Source: CBDESM01 sp965205165
Lineage (GTDB): Bacteria > Chloroflexota > Dehalococcoidia > Bin125
NCBI GenBank assembly: GCA_965205165.1
Contig: OZ242037.1
Location: forward strand, 1,488,001-1,552,000
Direction of reading: 5' to 3'
Length of the DNA stretch: 64,000 nucleotides
This document shows, one piece after another, positions 8,775 through 16,849 of the stretch (positions within the stretch are counted from its first letter, which is position 1; each line of letters opens with the position of its first letter). Made by a program: the position numbers and the translations under genes. The notes under the pieces are model-generated. The model ran no database searches and was not told the DNA's origin. It worked only from the letters and a program-made list of their open reading frames with translations.

Positions 8775-9133
8775 TGCAACTCACCCCTCTTGCGTTGCGC
8801 ATGCTTTGAGTTCGGACCACGATCCACTGGAGATACCCCGCCGCCACCGCCAAAGCCGCCGAGTACGTATATATAAAAGTCGACGGCTATGTAAGTAGCG
8901 CCAGCCAACAAAGGAGGGAACCCGAAGATCACGAAAAGAATCGCAGTTCTAACCGGCAGGCCAGCTGACCCCAATCTATCCAAATGGAATCTGAGAAAAT
9001 ATTCAATGTTATTGTCCATAAGATATAGATGGGTAGAACCCAGAACAAGGGTACCTACCAGCCAGATGCCGAAGAAGATCACAGGCCCACGCCGTCTACG
9101 TGCCGCTGCCAGCAGGTCGTTCAGGTCGTTCAT
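8771..9133 (-). CDS. Small membrane protein, paralogue B
   Basis: The 120-residue product starts at MNDLNDLL, with a GGAGGG ribosome-binding site five bases upstream; an in-frame upstream ATG at 9157 is less likely. It has two hydrophobic segments (VIFFGIWLVGTLVLGSTHLY and AILFVIFGFPPLLAGATY), then a Gly-rich stretch and a basic tail. It is paralogous to the next gene, with which it overlaps by four bases. Function is unknown; a two-component small membrane complex with the paralogue and the lipoprotein is an inference from coupling only. Confidence 0.65.
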   Translation of the reverse strand: MNDLNDLLAAARRRRGPVIFFGIWLVGTLVLGSTHLYLMDNNIEYFLRFHLDRLGSAGLPVRTAILFVIFGFPPLLAGATYIAVDFYIYVLGGFGGGGGVSPVDRGPNSKHAQRKRGELQ

Positions 9134-9188
9134 CATCGCCCTCCCTCGCTCTTTCATCTATGGATGCGTCCTCGGACGCCCCATCAGC

Positions 9189-10175
9189 TCAGTTCCCGGC
9201 CGCCACGACTTGGCGGTAAAGGTAGTTGTAAGGGGCGATCGCTGTGCTCGCGCCACAGGCTGCATATCGGCGCCGGCCGCTTCGCACCTCGACATGGACA
9301 TGTTCGCGGTCTGTCGGATCGCTGCTCAAGCCGGCATTCCCTTGAATCCCGAGTCTGGTGCCGACCCTGACCTGCTGCCTAACGCGAACGTCGACTTGAC
9401 GGGCGTGGAGGTACAGCGTGGTCAAGTTCTCGGCCGCGTCATAGACGGCGATCTCATTGAACGTGCCACCCGCTCGAATCACGGTGCCGGTACTGAGCGA
9501 GAAGAACGGCTCGTCTTTGGTAGGGACAGCGCCAGCGACGGATTGCGTTTGCGCATCCCAACCGGAGTGCCCGCCGTCGTATCCCAAGCACCCGCTTCCC
9601 GGCCTCGCGCCGTACAGATTGTATTCGTGGTTTGTTGCCTTGCCGGCACCGAAGAGAGCTCGCGCCAGCGTTGCGCGAATCTCCATCGCGCTCGGCATCC
9701 CATTGTCAGGGCCATCGAGTGCAGTGAAGGATCCTCGAAGCCGGTAGGAACCCTGACCGCTATCGACTTTCGTCGCCTCGACGCGATAGCGGCCTGCGGA
9801 CAGCGTTCTGTTGATCGCAGCGAATCGCCGGCGTGGTGCACCAACGGACGACTCCAGCTGCTGCCCGCTCGCCGTCGCCAAGACCAAGGCTGGCGTTCGC
9901 TCGTTGGAACTCAGTTCGAGATCGACCCGTGTCGTTGCCATCAGCGAGAACGAGTAGAGGTCGACCCAGAGGCGACGACCGAACCGATCGCCGAGACAGT
10001 CCCCGCGGGCCCAGCGCTCGGTGACATCAACGCTGCCGTCATTGGCGTTCCATGCGGACCCGGTACAGCCACCGCCCTGAGCGCCTACTCCTGCGGGTGC
10101 GACCAAGGCTGCTCCGAGCGCGAAGAGCGCCACGGCGCTGGAGATGACCGCCGCTTGTCTGATCAGGTGCATCAT
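9189..10175 (-). CDS. Secreted M23 (LytM-like) peptidase with N-terminal beta domain
   Basis: The start at MMHLIRQ is chosen because AAAGGAAG lies just upstream. The ~328-residue product has a Sec signal ending near VGAQG. A beta-rich domain resembling the pre-peptidase C-terminal (PPC) fold follows (VDLELSSNERTPALVLA... GRYRVEATKV). The C-terminal part is LytM-like: HSGWD supplies His and Asp zinc ligands, LYLHARQ the catalytic His, and EHVHVEV the HxH ligand. Such enzymes cut peptidoglycan cross-bridges, or are inactive regulators when ligands are missing; here all ligands seem present. It lies upstream of the small membrane-protein genes on the same strand. Confidence 0.75.
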   Translation of the reverse strand: MMHLIRQAAVISSAVALFALGAALVAPAGVGAQGGGCTGSAWNANDGSVDVTERWARGDCLGDRFGRRLWVDLYSFSLMATTRVDLELSSNERTPALVLATASGQQLESSVGAPRRRFAAINRTLSAGRYRVEATKVDSGQGSYRLRGSFTALDGPDNGMPSAMEIRATLARALFGAGKATNHEYNLYGARPGSGCLGYDGGHSGWDAQTQSVAGAVPTKDEPFFSLSTGTVIRAGGTFNEIAVYDAAENLTTLYLHARQVDVRVRQQVRVGTRLGIQGNAGLSSDPTDREHVHVEVRSGRRRYAACGASTAIAPYNYLYRQVVAAGN

Positions 10176-10707
10176 CGTTCTTCCTTTCATGATCCGCCCT
10201 TAGTCCCCAACACTGGCGACGAGCTGGTGCGCGCCAGCAGCTTGGCGACTGGAATGGCAACGGCCGAGGAGGGCAGGGTGGAGGTCCGCACGTCATCAAG
10301 CGCCACTCCGCCCTCGGCGGAGCGGGGCATAGAGTTGGCGGCAGGTGAGGTCGCCAGTGCAGGGGCGACTAAACTGATTAGAACAAGTGAACTATCTTGG
10401 GGGGGGGGCAGTACTGATGTGCGAAACGCGAGATTCCACCTTGGACGGGCGGGTGGCGACTGTGGCGGTCCGCTTGCGATTCAGCATGGGCAGGATGATA
10501 GGCACAGGTCCGCGGCTGTGTCAACTCCTCCTCTGCGGCCGCCCCCAACCGGCCTCGGCGGGCTTGCCGGTGGGGAGCGGCGGGGAGCGACCGCTTGGCG
10601 CGGAAGACCTGCAATCGCGCCTGTGATCGCCGCGGCCGCCCGCGCCGGTTCGGCGCTCGGAGGGCACGCGGCGCGAGCCTATTGGCGTGCGCCGTTAGGC
10701 TTGGGGA
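10176..10707. other. Intergenic region, ~530 bases
   Basis: No convincing gene was seen between the divergent M23 peptidase and transketolase genes. The region contains a 7-bp-stem hairpin (CTCCGCC/GGCGGAG at 10306-10322) and a run of ten G at 10399-10408. It should contain promoters for both flanking genes, but no clear -35/-10 pair stands out. Confidence 0.5.
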
Positions 10708-11535
10708 ATGACTGCTGCGGATGTTGCGGGGCTTGAGGCGGTTTGCCGGCGGATGCGGCGGCATGTCGTGGAGATGACGCATGCGGCGCAGTCGGGGCAT
10801 CCGGGGGGGTCGCTCTCGGCGGTGGAGATTTTGGCGGCGCTCTACTTCGGGGGGGTGCTGCGGCATGATCCGGCGGAGCCGGGGTGGGCGGAGCGGGACC
10901 GGTTCGTGATGTCGAAGGGGCATGCGACGCCGGTGCTCTATGCGGCGCTGGCGGAGGCGGGGTACTTCGGGGAGGAGCTGCTGGCGGGGTTCCGCTCGCT
11001 GGGCAGCCCGCTGCAGGGGCACGTGATCCGCGGCCGGCCGGCGGGGGTCGAGATGAGCGGGGGGGCGCTGGGCATGGGGCTGTCCTTCTGCGTCGGGCTC
11101 GCGCTGGGCCACCGGCTCGACGGGCGCGGGGCGCAGAGCTTCTGCCTGCTGGGCGACGGCGAGCTCAACGAGGGGCAGAACTGGGAGGCGGCGATGGCCG
11201 CGGCGCACTTCGGGCTGGACTCGATCACGGCGATCATCGACCGCAACCACTTCCAGAACGACGGGCCGGGCGGCGAGATCATGCGGATCGACCCGGTCGC
11301 GGGCAAGTGGACCGCCTTCGGCTGGGACGTGCGCGAGGTCGACGGGCACGATGCCGGCGCCGTGCGCGACGCGCTCGCCGATGCGCGCGCCGCGACCGGC
11401 GCGCCCCAGGCCGTGATCTGCGAGACGGTCAAGGGCAAGGGCGTCTCGTTCATGGCCGAAGATCCCGCCGCTTGGCACGGGAAGGGGCCGTCGGACGAGC
11501 AGCTCGCCCGGGCCATCGCGGAGATCGAGGCATGA
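10708..11535 (+). CDS. Transketolase, N-terminal (TPP-binding) subunit
   Basis: The 275-residue product corresponds to the N-terminal third of transketolase. The thiamine diphosphate motif is GDGELNEGQNWEAAM... ending in IIDRNHFQNDG. Upstream, AQSGHPGGSLSAVEI and SKGHATPVLYAALAE carry the conserved substrate and TPP-contacting residues. Split two-gene transketolases are common in archaea and several bacterial phyla. It exchanges two-carbon units between sugar phosphates. The gene overlaps the C-terminal subunit gene by four bases. Codon choice is G-ending in the first ~400 bases and C-ending later, an odd shift within one gene. Confidence 0.93.
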   Translation: MTAADVAGLEAVCRRMRRHVVEMTHAAQSGHPGGSLSAVEILAALYFGGVLRHDPAEPGWAERDRFVMSKGHATPVLYAALAEAGYFGEELLAGFRSLGSPLQGHVIRGRPAGVEMSGGALGMGLSFCVGLALGHRLDGRGAQSFCLLGDGELNEGQNWEAAMAAAHFGLDSITAIIDRNHFQNDGPGGEIMRIDPVAGKWTAFGWDVREVDGHDAGAVRDALADARAATGAPQAVICETVKGKGVSFMAEDPAAWHGKGPSDEQLARAIAEIEA

Positions 11536-12470
11536 CCGCGGCGGCGGCCACGCGCGAGGCCTACGCGAAGGCGCTGCTCCGCCTGGCCCGCGAGGGCCGC
11601 GACATCGTCGCGCTCGACGCCGATCTTTCCGCCTCGACCGGCGGGAACAAGCTCGCCGCGGAGTTCCCCGAGCGCTGGTTCACGGTCGGCGCGGCGGAAG
11701 CCGACATGATCGGCATCGCCGCGGGGCTCGCCGCGACCGGCAAGACCGTCTTCGCGGCCTCCTTCGCCGTCTTCATGCCCGGCCACTGCTACGACCAGAT
11801 CCGCGTCCAGATCGCGCAGCAGCGGATGAACGTCAAGCTCGTCGCCAGCCACGGCGGCATCTCCGTCGGCGAGGACGGGGCGTCCGCGCAGGCCATCGAA
11901 GACCTCGCGCTGATGACCGCGCTGCCCGACATGAACGTCGTCGTGCCGGCCGACGTGGTCGAGGCCGAAGCGGCGATGGTCGCGGCGGCGGACGACGAAG
12001 ACCCGTGGTACATCCGCGTCGGCCGCCCGAAAATCCCCGTCGTCTACGAAGACGGCCCGCGCTTCCAACTCGGCCGCGCCGACCAGCTGCGCGCCGGCGG
12101 CGACGTCGCCCTGATCGCCTGCGGCCTGATGCTCGAGCCGTCGCTGCGCGCCGCCGAGCAGCTCGCCGCCGAGGGCATCTCCGCCCGCGTCCTCAACATG
12201 TCCACGATCAAGCCGCTCGACGAAGCCGCGATCATCGCCGCCGCCGAGGCGACGGGCGCGATCGTCACAGCCGAGGAGCACAACGTCATCGGCGGCCTCG
12301 GCTCCGCCGTGGCGAGGGCCCTGGCCCTCCACCGCCCGACCCCCATGGAACAAGTCGGCGTAGCCGACCGCTTCGGCGAATCCGGCCCCTGGCAAGCCCT
12401 GCTGGAAAAGTTCGACCTCACCCCCGAAGCCGTGGCGGCCGCCGCCAAGCGCGCCATCGCACGGAAGTAG
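11532..12470 (+). CDS. Transketolase, C-terminal (pyrimidine-binding) subunit
   Basis: The 312-residue product starts MTAAAATREAYAKAL at an ATGA overlap with the preceding subunit. It has the pyrimidine-binding domain (ALDADLSASTGGNKL, VGAAEADMIGIAAGLA with the catalytic Glu) and the C-terminal transketolase domain (EEHNVIGGLGSAV). Together with the upstream subunit it forms a complete transketolase. It could serve the non-oxidative pentose phosphate pathway with fbp and aldolase nearby. A close alternative is a 1-deoxyxylulose-5-phosphate-synthase-like pair, but the split organisation and the SGHPGG motif favour transketolase. Confidence 0.92.
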   Translation: MTAAAATREAYAKALLRLAREGRDIVALDADLSASTGGNKLAAEFPERWFTVGAAEADMIGIAAGLAATGKTVFAASFAVFMPGHCYDQIRVQIAQQRMNVKLVASHGGISVGEDGASAQAIEDLALMTALPDMNVVVPADVVEAEAAMVAAADDEDPWYIRVGRPKIPVVYEDGPRFQLGRADQLRAGGDVALIACGLMLEPSLRAAEQLAAEGISARVLNMSTIKPLDEAAIIAAAEATGAIVTAEEHNVIGGLGSAVARALALHRPTPMEQVGVADRFGESGPWQALLEKFDLTPEAVAAAAKRAIARK

Positions 12471-12580
12471 ATCAGCCCGCGAGATGGGCGGCGGCAGCTG
12501 AAAGGAACTCAAAGCGGCGGTCGAGAGATTGCGCGGCGGAAGGCCACTCACCAGCTTCCCGTCCGCCACCTTCGGCACCT

Positions 12581-12673
12581 GCTCCGCTGAGTCCGCTGGA
12601 CTCTCAGCGCCCCAGCGGAGCGGAGCGGATCTCTTCTTCCTGCAATCCTGCAAATCCCTTAAGGTGCAGGAAG
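12581..12673. other. Structured intergenic DNA upstream of the RepA-like gene
   Basis: Several inverted repeats are nested here. Outer arms GCTCCGCT (12581-12588) and AGCGGAGC (12614-12621) enclose GAGTCC-GCT-GGACTC (12589-12603). A separate 9-bp inverted repeat CTTCCTGCA/TGCAGGAAG spans 12636-12673. They follow the transketolase operon and precede two 34-bp tandem repeats. They may act as its terminator, or belong to the replication or attachment region of the element that follows. Confidence 0.5.
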
Positions 12674-12700
12674 GAAGACCGCCCGCCCGCCCCCGCGCCG

Positions 12701-12768
12701 GCATTGCACCCTCCGACTATTACAATAGCAGTTAGCATTACACCCTCCGTCTAGTATGATAGCAGTAA
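12701..12768 (+). repeat. Two 34-bp tandem repeats (iteron- or operator-like)
   Basis: Copy 1 (12701-12734) and copy 2 (12735-12768) are identical at 28 of 34 positions, sharing CACCCTCCG and ATAGCAGT. A weak partial third copy may begin at 12770. They are more AT-rich than the flanks and lie ~80 bases upstream of the RepA-like ATPase start. Tandem repeats at this place are typical of iterons bound by replication proteins, or of operators for autoregulation. The second copy includes a possible -10 element (TAGTATGAT). Confidence 0.6.
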
Positions 12769-12850
12769 GGCATACTCTCCCGCCCGCCGCTTGCAGGTAG
12801 CCCGCGATGCTGTACAATCAATCCGCGGCTTCACTGCAACAGGTGAGACG

Positions 12851-14170
12851 ATGCCCGAAGACAAATTCGAGACGATCCAGCTGGACTTCGAGTCCCTGCT
12901 CGCGCTTGCCGCGAGGGGCGGACCGTTCCTGATCGACGGCCGCGTGGCCAGATCAGGCGTCACCGCCGTCAGCGCCGAGACCGGTACCGGCAAGTCCGTC
13001 TACTGCCTCGGCGCGGCGATGGGGCTGGCCGCCGGCCGCTCCCGCATCTACGGGCGCGAGGTCTGGTCGCCGCGCTTGCGGAACGTGCTGTACGTCGATG
13101 CCGAGAATCCGCCCGATGCGGCGGCCTCGAGGATCGCGGCGTGGCTCGAGCGGCAGGGCGAGGAGGTGATGCCCCAGCTCGTCTACCACCAGAGCCCGAG
13201 GATGGAATTGGGCGATGCTCCCGATCCGGAGAGTTGGCCGTCCAAAGCCCACGAGTCCGCGCTGGCCGTGCTGCGCGAGCAGTTGGGCGATGCGGACGCC
13301 AAGTTCGACGCGATCATCCTCGACAACTTGCAGTCGCTGCAGAACGTCGAAGATGGCAACAATCCCTCGCAGGCGAAGAGGTCGATCAAGGCCGCGCAGG
13401 AGATGGGCGGGACGGCGGCCGCGCCCGTGGTGCTGGCCGTACATCCTTCGCAGGGCGGCGGCAGGTTCAATCGGGCGCGGCTCGAGCAGGGCAAGAAGCC
13501 CGAGCCGGCCAGCGCGATCAGCGGGGCGATGACGACCGCGAACGCCTGCGAAGCGCTCCTCTGCCTCGCCCGCGATCCGGCCGACGAGGGGCGGGTGTTG
13601 ATGGGCACCTCGAAGATGCGGGCGGCTCGGCTGGATCAGAACGTCTACCAGTCGAAGCAGATCCCGGTCGACGTCCCGCTGCCGAGCTGGATTGATGATG
13701 ATGGCGAGGAGCATCCCCCTCGGGTCCAGTCCGGCGTGCCGATGCTCGGTGACGAGTGGGAGGTCCGGGGCAAGACGTCTTCCGCCGCGAGCGAGCTGGT
13801 CGAGTGGATGGCCGCGGCCGGGCTCGAGGGGCGGCCGAACGCCGGCCGGCTCAAAGAGGTGGCCGCCCTCGACGGTTGCCCGGTCACCGAGGGCACGCTG
13901 CGCAACTACGCCAAGGGCGAAAGCGATCCCGCCCGGGAGGCCGCCGAACTGGGGTTCCGCTCCGCACTGGGCGAGCGCCCGGCCGGGCGCAAAGGCCGCG
14001 CTCCGCTGCTGTTGTGGATCGCCACCGCCGAAGAGATCGATGCCGAGAGTGCCGAATGCGGGCGATGCGGCGTCGAGTTGGCCGAGGACGATGCCGACCG
14101 CTACCTGCCCGACGGGACGCCGTTGTGCGGGCGCTGCTCGGCACTGCCGGAGGAGTTGCCCGATGCCTGA
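12851..14170 (+). CDS. RepA/KaiC-like P-loop ATPase of a mobile element
   Basis: The 439-residue protein starts at MPEDKFET, preceded by AGGTGAG. The RecA-type ATPase core shows Walker A AETGTGKS, LYVDAENPP and Walker B FDAIILDN, then AVHPSQGG, resembling AAA_25/RepA-type hexameric helicases found with plasmid and phage primases. The middle region holds a KTSSAASELVEWM helix-turn-helix-like segment. The C-terminus has two CxxC pairs (CGRCGVEL, CGRCSAL) forming a probable zinc ribbon. Role: inferred replication helicase or loader. It overlaps the next gene by eight bases. No integrase is visible, so this is probably a remnant or a satellite-like element. Confidence 0.75.
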   Translation: MPEDKFETIQLDFESLLALAARGGPFLIDGRVARSGVTAVSAETGTGKSVYCLGAAMGLAAGRSRIYGREVWSPRLRNVLYVDAENPPDAAASRIAAWLERQGEEVMPQLVYHQSPRMELGDAPDPESWPSKAHESALAVLREQLGDADAKFDAIILDNLQSLQNVEDGNNPSQAKRSIKAAQEMGGTAAAPVVLAVHPSQGGGRFNRARLEQGKKPEPASAISGAMTTANACEALLCLARDPADEGRVLMGTSKMRAARLDQNVYQSKQIPVDVPLPSWIDDDGEEHPPRVQSGVPMLGDEWEVRGKTSSAASELVEWMAAAGLEGRPNAGRLKEVAALDGCPVTEGTLRNYAKGESDPAREAAELGFRSALGERPAGRKGRAPLLLWIATAEEIDAESAECGRCGVELAEDDADRYLPDGTPLCGRCSALPEELPDA

Positions 14171-14567
14171 GATCTGCCTTGAGATCAAGATCCGCGCCAC
14201 GCTCGCGGCGGGCAACGAGCTCGAGCGGAAGGGCGGCTCGGCCGAGTACGAGCGCGCGTTCCGCCGCGCCATTGCGATCATCCTCGGGGATCTCCCCCGC
14301 AAGCCGCTGGCCGGCGTGGACGAGGATCGAATCGTAGCGGCGCTGCTCGCGCAGTTGGCGACCGAGGATGCGATCGCGGCCGCCGGCCGGCCGTCGAAGG
14401 TGACGCCGGAGCTGGGGCAGCGCTACGTCCGGCAGTGGGTCGTCCACTTCAAACACCAGGGCTGCCGAGCCGCGCTGCTGGCTGTTCACGACCTCGCCGG
14501 CGTGGGCAAGCGGGAGCAGGTGAAGGGCTACCTCGCGGCCGGGGCAGCCGGCGCCAACTCGAACTAG
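14163..14567 (+). CDS. Hypothetical protein in RepA-like operon
   Basis: The 134-residue product begins MPEICLEIK within the end of the ATPase gene (ATG at 14163, ATPase stop at 14168-14170), which implies translational coupling. It is mixed alpha-helical with no cysteine cluster. The segment GRPSKVTPELGQRYVRQW resembles short DNA-binding regions of phage proteins but is too brief to assign. Its position suggests an accessory replication factor. Confidence 0.6.
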   Translation: MPEICLEIKIRATLAAGNELERKGGSAEYERAFRRAIAIILGDLPRKPLAGVDEDRIVAALLAQLATEDAIAAAGRPSKVTPELGQRYVRQWVVHFKHQGCRAALLAVHDLAGVGKREQVKGYLAAGAAGANSN

Positions 14568-14576
14568 GAGGATTCA

Positions 14577-14816
14577 ATGACCGACCGTGATGACGAGATC
14601 ATCGCCCGCGTCCGCAAGTTCGCGGCGGTGGCCGAAGAGATCGCGCCCGATGCCACGCCGACGGCTCGGCTGGGGCTGGTGAAGCAGATGCTCGGCCACG
14701 CCACCGAGCAGCCGGCCTATGGCGCTGCGCTGATCGTGGACGCCGCCGCGATCGTCGACGGGAGCGTTGACGACGTGCCCGAAATTCCAGCGGCCTCTGC
14801 AACAGGACGCACTTAG
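14577..14816 (+). CDS. Small acidic hypothetical protein
   Basis: The 79-residue product starts at ATG 14577 behind a strong AGGAGG site (CTAGGAGGATTCA). It is acidic and helical (IIARVRKFAAVAEEIAPDA), with no recognised family. It is the third gene of the RepA-like operon, nine bases after the previous stop. Small acidic proteins in such positions are often accessory or anti-host-function proteins, but there is no direct support for that here. Confidence 0.55.
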   Translation: MTDRDDEIIARVRKFAAVAEEIAPDATPTARLGLVKQMLGHATEQPAYGAALIVDAAAIVDGSVDDVPEIPAASATGRT

Positions 14817-14883
14817 CCTTTCCCCGAGCCCCGTTGCCCGCCACTGGCCGCCTACTCGACTCGTGAGTCCGCTCCGAGCCGTT

Positions 14884-14963
14884 TCTAACCGCCCGTGGCC
14901 GAACTCGGCGTAGCAGTGCCCTTTAGGGGCACTGCTACGCCGAGTGTCGACGGGCGGCTAGAA
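14884..14963. repeat. 80-bp imperfect palindrome at the end of the element
   Basis: A perfect 19-bp stem (ACTCGGCGTAGCAGTGCCC, 14903-14921, with its complement at 14927-14945) has a 5-base loop TTTAG. It is extended by a second pair of arms, TTCTAACCGCCCGT (14884-14897) and ACGGGCGGCTAGAA (14950-14963), with one mismatch and a small internal loop. No U-run follows, so it is not a textbook terminator. It could be a bidirectional terminator, a transposon-type end or an attachment structure marking the right border of the RepA-like element. Confidence 0.8.
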
Positions 14964-15389
14964 AATGGTTTTGCCGGAGTGCTGGGCGCGGTTTTCAGCT
15001 CGCCAGCTTGCTCCCTCGTTCAAAGCCGATCCGCCCTCCCGCCCGCCCCCCAGCCTGTTCCGCCGCCGCGCCACCGGCAGCGAGGGAGCGCTGCTCCTCC
15101 CGCGCCCCGTTCACCGTGGGGCGGCCGTCAAAGAGGGCAGACTCACCCTCCTCCGTTCGTTCACCGAGCCTCGCGGCTCGGCCGGCGGGGACGCCTAGCA
15201 CCGGCAGCGGGATCGTCCGCTACGGGCGTGCGCCTGGGCTGGCTGCCTCAGCCCCGCCGTGATGGGGTGGCGTCGCCCGCCTTGACTTCGCCGGCCGAGC
15301 TGAGAGCGCTCGCCTTGCACTCGCGGCGTTGGAGTCCGAGCACCTTCGGCCGCTCCTCGCCGCTGCATCCCCTTGCAGTTGCAAGCAGT
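14964..15389. other. Non-coding stretch after the element
   Basis: This ~425-base, very C-rich stretch has short open frames on both strands but none with a good start or recognisable product. The opposing frames look like compositional shadows. It may be a dispersed intergenic repeat or an integration scar; searching the rest of the genome for copies would decide. Confidence 0.45.
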
Positions 15390-16109
15390 TCAGCCCGCGA
15401 GGTGGGCGGCGACGTCGGTGAGGGATTCGAATCTTGGCACGGTTGGGTTGGGGGATTGGACGTTGGGGCGGGGGTCTTCTTCGAACCAGATGGCGGAGGC
15501 GCCGGCGGTCAGGGCGCCTTCTATGTCGGATTCCCAGGAGTTGCCGATGTGGATGCTCTCGGCAATTGGGACGCCCAGGGTTGCGGCGGCGTGGTGGAAG
15601 ATGCGGGGGTCGGGCTTGGCGTGGCCGACTTCACCGGAGACGAAGACGTGCTCGAAGAGGCCGGCGAGGCCGGCGGCGGCGATTTTTTGGTGCTGTTGGC
15701 CGGCTTCGGTGAAGTTGGTGATCACGGCGATGGGGGCGAGGCGGCGGGCGGTCTCGACGGCTTCGCGGGCGCCGGGGATGGCGGCGGCGCGGGCGATCCG
15801 CTCGCGGCGGTAGGTGGCGGCGATCGCTTCGAGCACGGGCGGCGGTTGGTCGGCGGCGTCCAGCAGGTGGAGGGCGCGGTCGATCCAGACGGGGACGGTC
15901 AGCCACGGGGGCCAGTTGTGGCCGTGCTCGGCCATGATCTCGGAGATGGCCGTCTCGGCGGCGTCGGCGAACGACTCCGGGGTGAGGCCATCGACGCCGT
16001 GCTCCGCCGCGGTGCGGCCGGCGGCGAGGCGAGCCTCGCGCACGCCGGTCCGCTCGCTGACCAGCGTGCCGTCCAAGTCGAAGAAGATGGCCGCGTAGCG
16101 TCCGCTCAT
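15390..16109 (-). CDS. HAD-family hydrolase (copy 1)
   Basis: The 239-residue protein starts MSGRYAAIFFDLDGTLVSE, with the HAD nucleophile/acid motif DLDGT. Motif II is in IAVITNFTEAG, motif III is the Lys in VGHAKPDPRIF, and motif IV is in IHIGNSWESDIEGA. The cap is helical and of the C1 (phosphoglycolate phosphatase/HAD-IA) type. It likely dephosphorylates a small phosphometabolite. It overlaps the next upstream gene by four bases; that gene encodes a close paralogue, so the pair arose by tandem duplication. Substrate unknown. Confidence 0.88.
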   Translation of the reverse strand: MSGRYAAIFFDLDGTLVSERTGVREARLAAGRTAAEHGVDGLTPESFADAAETAISEIMAEHGHNWPPWLTVPVWIDRALHLLDAADQPPPVLEAIAATYRRERIARAAAIPGAREAVETARRLAPIAVITNFTEAGQQHQKIAAAGLAGLFEHVFVSGEVGHAKPDPRIFHHAAATLGVPIAESIHIGNSWESDIEGALTAGASAIWFEEDPRPNVQSPNPTVPRFESLTDVAAHLAG

Positions 16110-16849
16110 CCCGTTCCTCCCGCGGACGGTGGGCGCTCGAGGTGCGCGGCCACCTCGCGCATGCACTCGAATCTGGGCACGCGCGGGTCCGGCGAGCGCA
16201 CGCCGGGGCGGGGCGACTCTTCGAACCAGATCGCGGCGGCGCCGGCGGCCAGTGCGCCTTCGATGTCCGACGCCCAGGAGTTGCCGATGTGGACGCAGTC
16301 TCCGACCGGGACGCCGAGCGCGACGGCGGCGTGCTCGAAGATGCGCGGATCGGGCTTCTTAAGCCCGACCTCACTGGAGATGAAGACGTGCTCGAAATGG
16401 CCGGCGAGGCCGGCCGCCTCGAGCTTGCGGCGCTGATGCTGCGGCTCCGTGTAGTTGCTGATCACGGCGACCGGGCCCTGCCGCAGGCCGGCTTCGACCG
16501 CCGTCTGCGCGCCTTCGACCGCGGCCGTGCAGGCGAGCCGCTCGCGCTTGTAGGCGTCGGCGACCTCTTCGAGCGCGCCTTGCGGCGGCTTTGCCGAGCC
16601 GAGCCGTTCCAGCGTCCGGCGCAGCCAGACCGCGTCGGTGATCCACTGCGGCCAGGCGTGGCCGTGCTCGGCCATGATCCCGGCGTAGGCGGCGTCGGCC
16701 GCGGCGGCGAACTCGGGCGGCTCGGCGTTGCAGAGGCCGAGCTGCCGCGCAGCGCCTCCGGCTGCGAGTCGCGCCTCCCGTTCGCCGGCGTGCTCGCTGA
16801 CCAGCGTGCCGTCCAGGTCGAAGAAGATCGCGGCGTAGCGCTTGCTCAT
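16106..16849 (-). CDS. HAD-family hydrolase (copy 2)
   Basis: The 247-residue protein starts MSKRYAAIFFDLDGTLVSE at 16849, within a four-base overlap with the previous gene. It has HAD motifs DLDGT, VISNYTE, GLKKPDPRIFEH and HIGNSWASDIEGA. It is highly similar to copy 1, including the tail (RSPDPRVPRFE... EVAAHL), which argues for a fairly recent tandem duplication. Phosphatase activity on a small metabolite is the family expectation; whether the two copies differ in substrate cannot be read from the sequence. Confidence 0.88.
   Translation of the reverse strand: MSKRYAAIFFDLDGTLVSEHAGEREARLAAGGAARQLGLCNAEPPEFAAAADAAYAGIMAEHGHAWPQWITDAVWLRRTLERLGSAKPPQGALEEVADAYKRERLACTAAVEGAQTAVEAGLRQGPVAVISNYTEPQHQRRKLEAAGLAGHFEHVFISSEVGLKKPDPRIFEHAAVALGVPVGDCVHIGNSWASDIEGALAAGAAAIWFEESPRPGVRSPDPRVPRFECMREVAAHLERPPSAGGTG

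Noticed and set aside
10399..10408. Run of ten G as a phase-variation switch
   Set aside because: It is not inside a gene or a recognisable promoter spacer.
14965..15262. Overlapping short frames on both strands after the large palindrome
   Set aside because: Composition-driven; no start context or motif.
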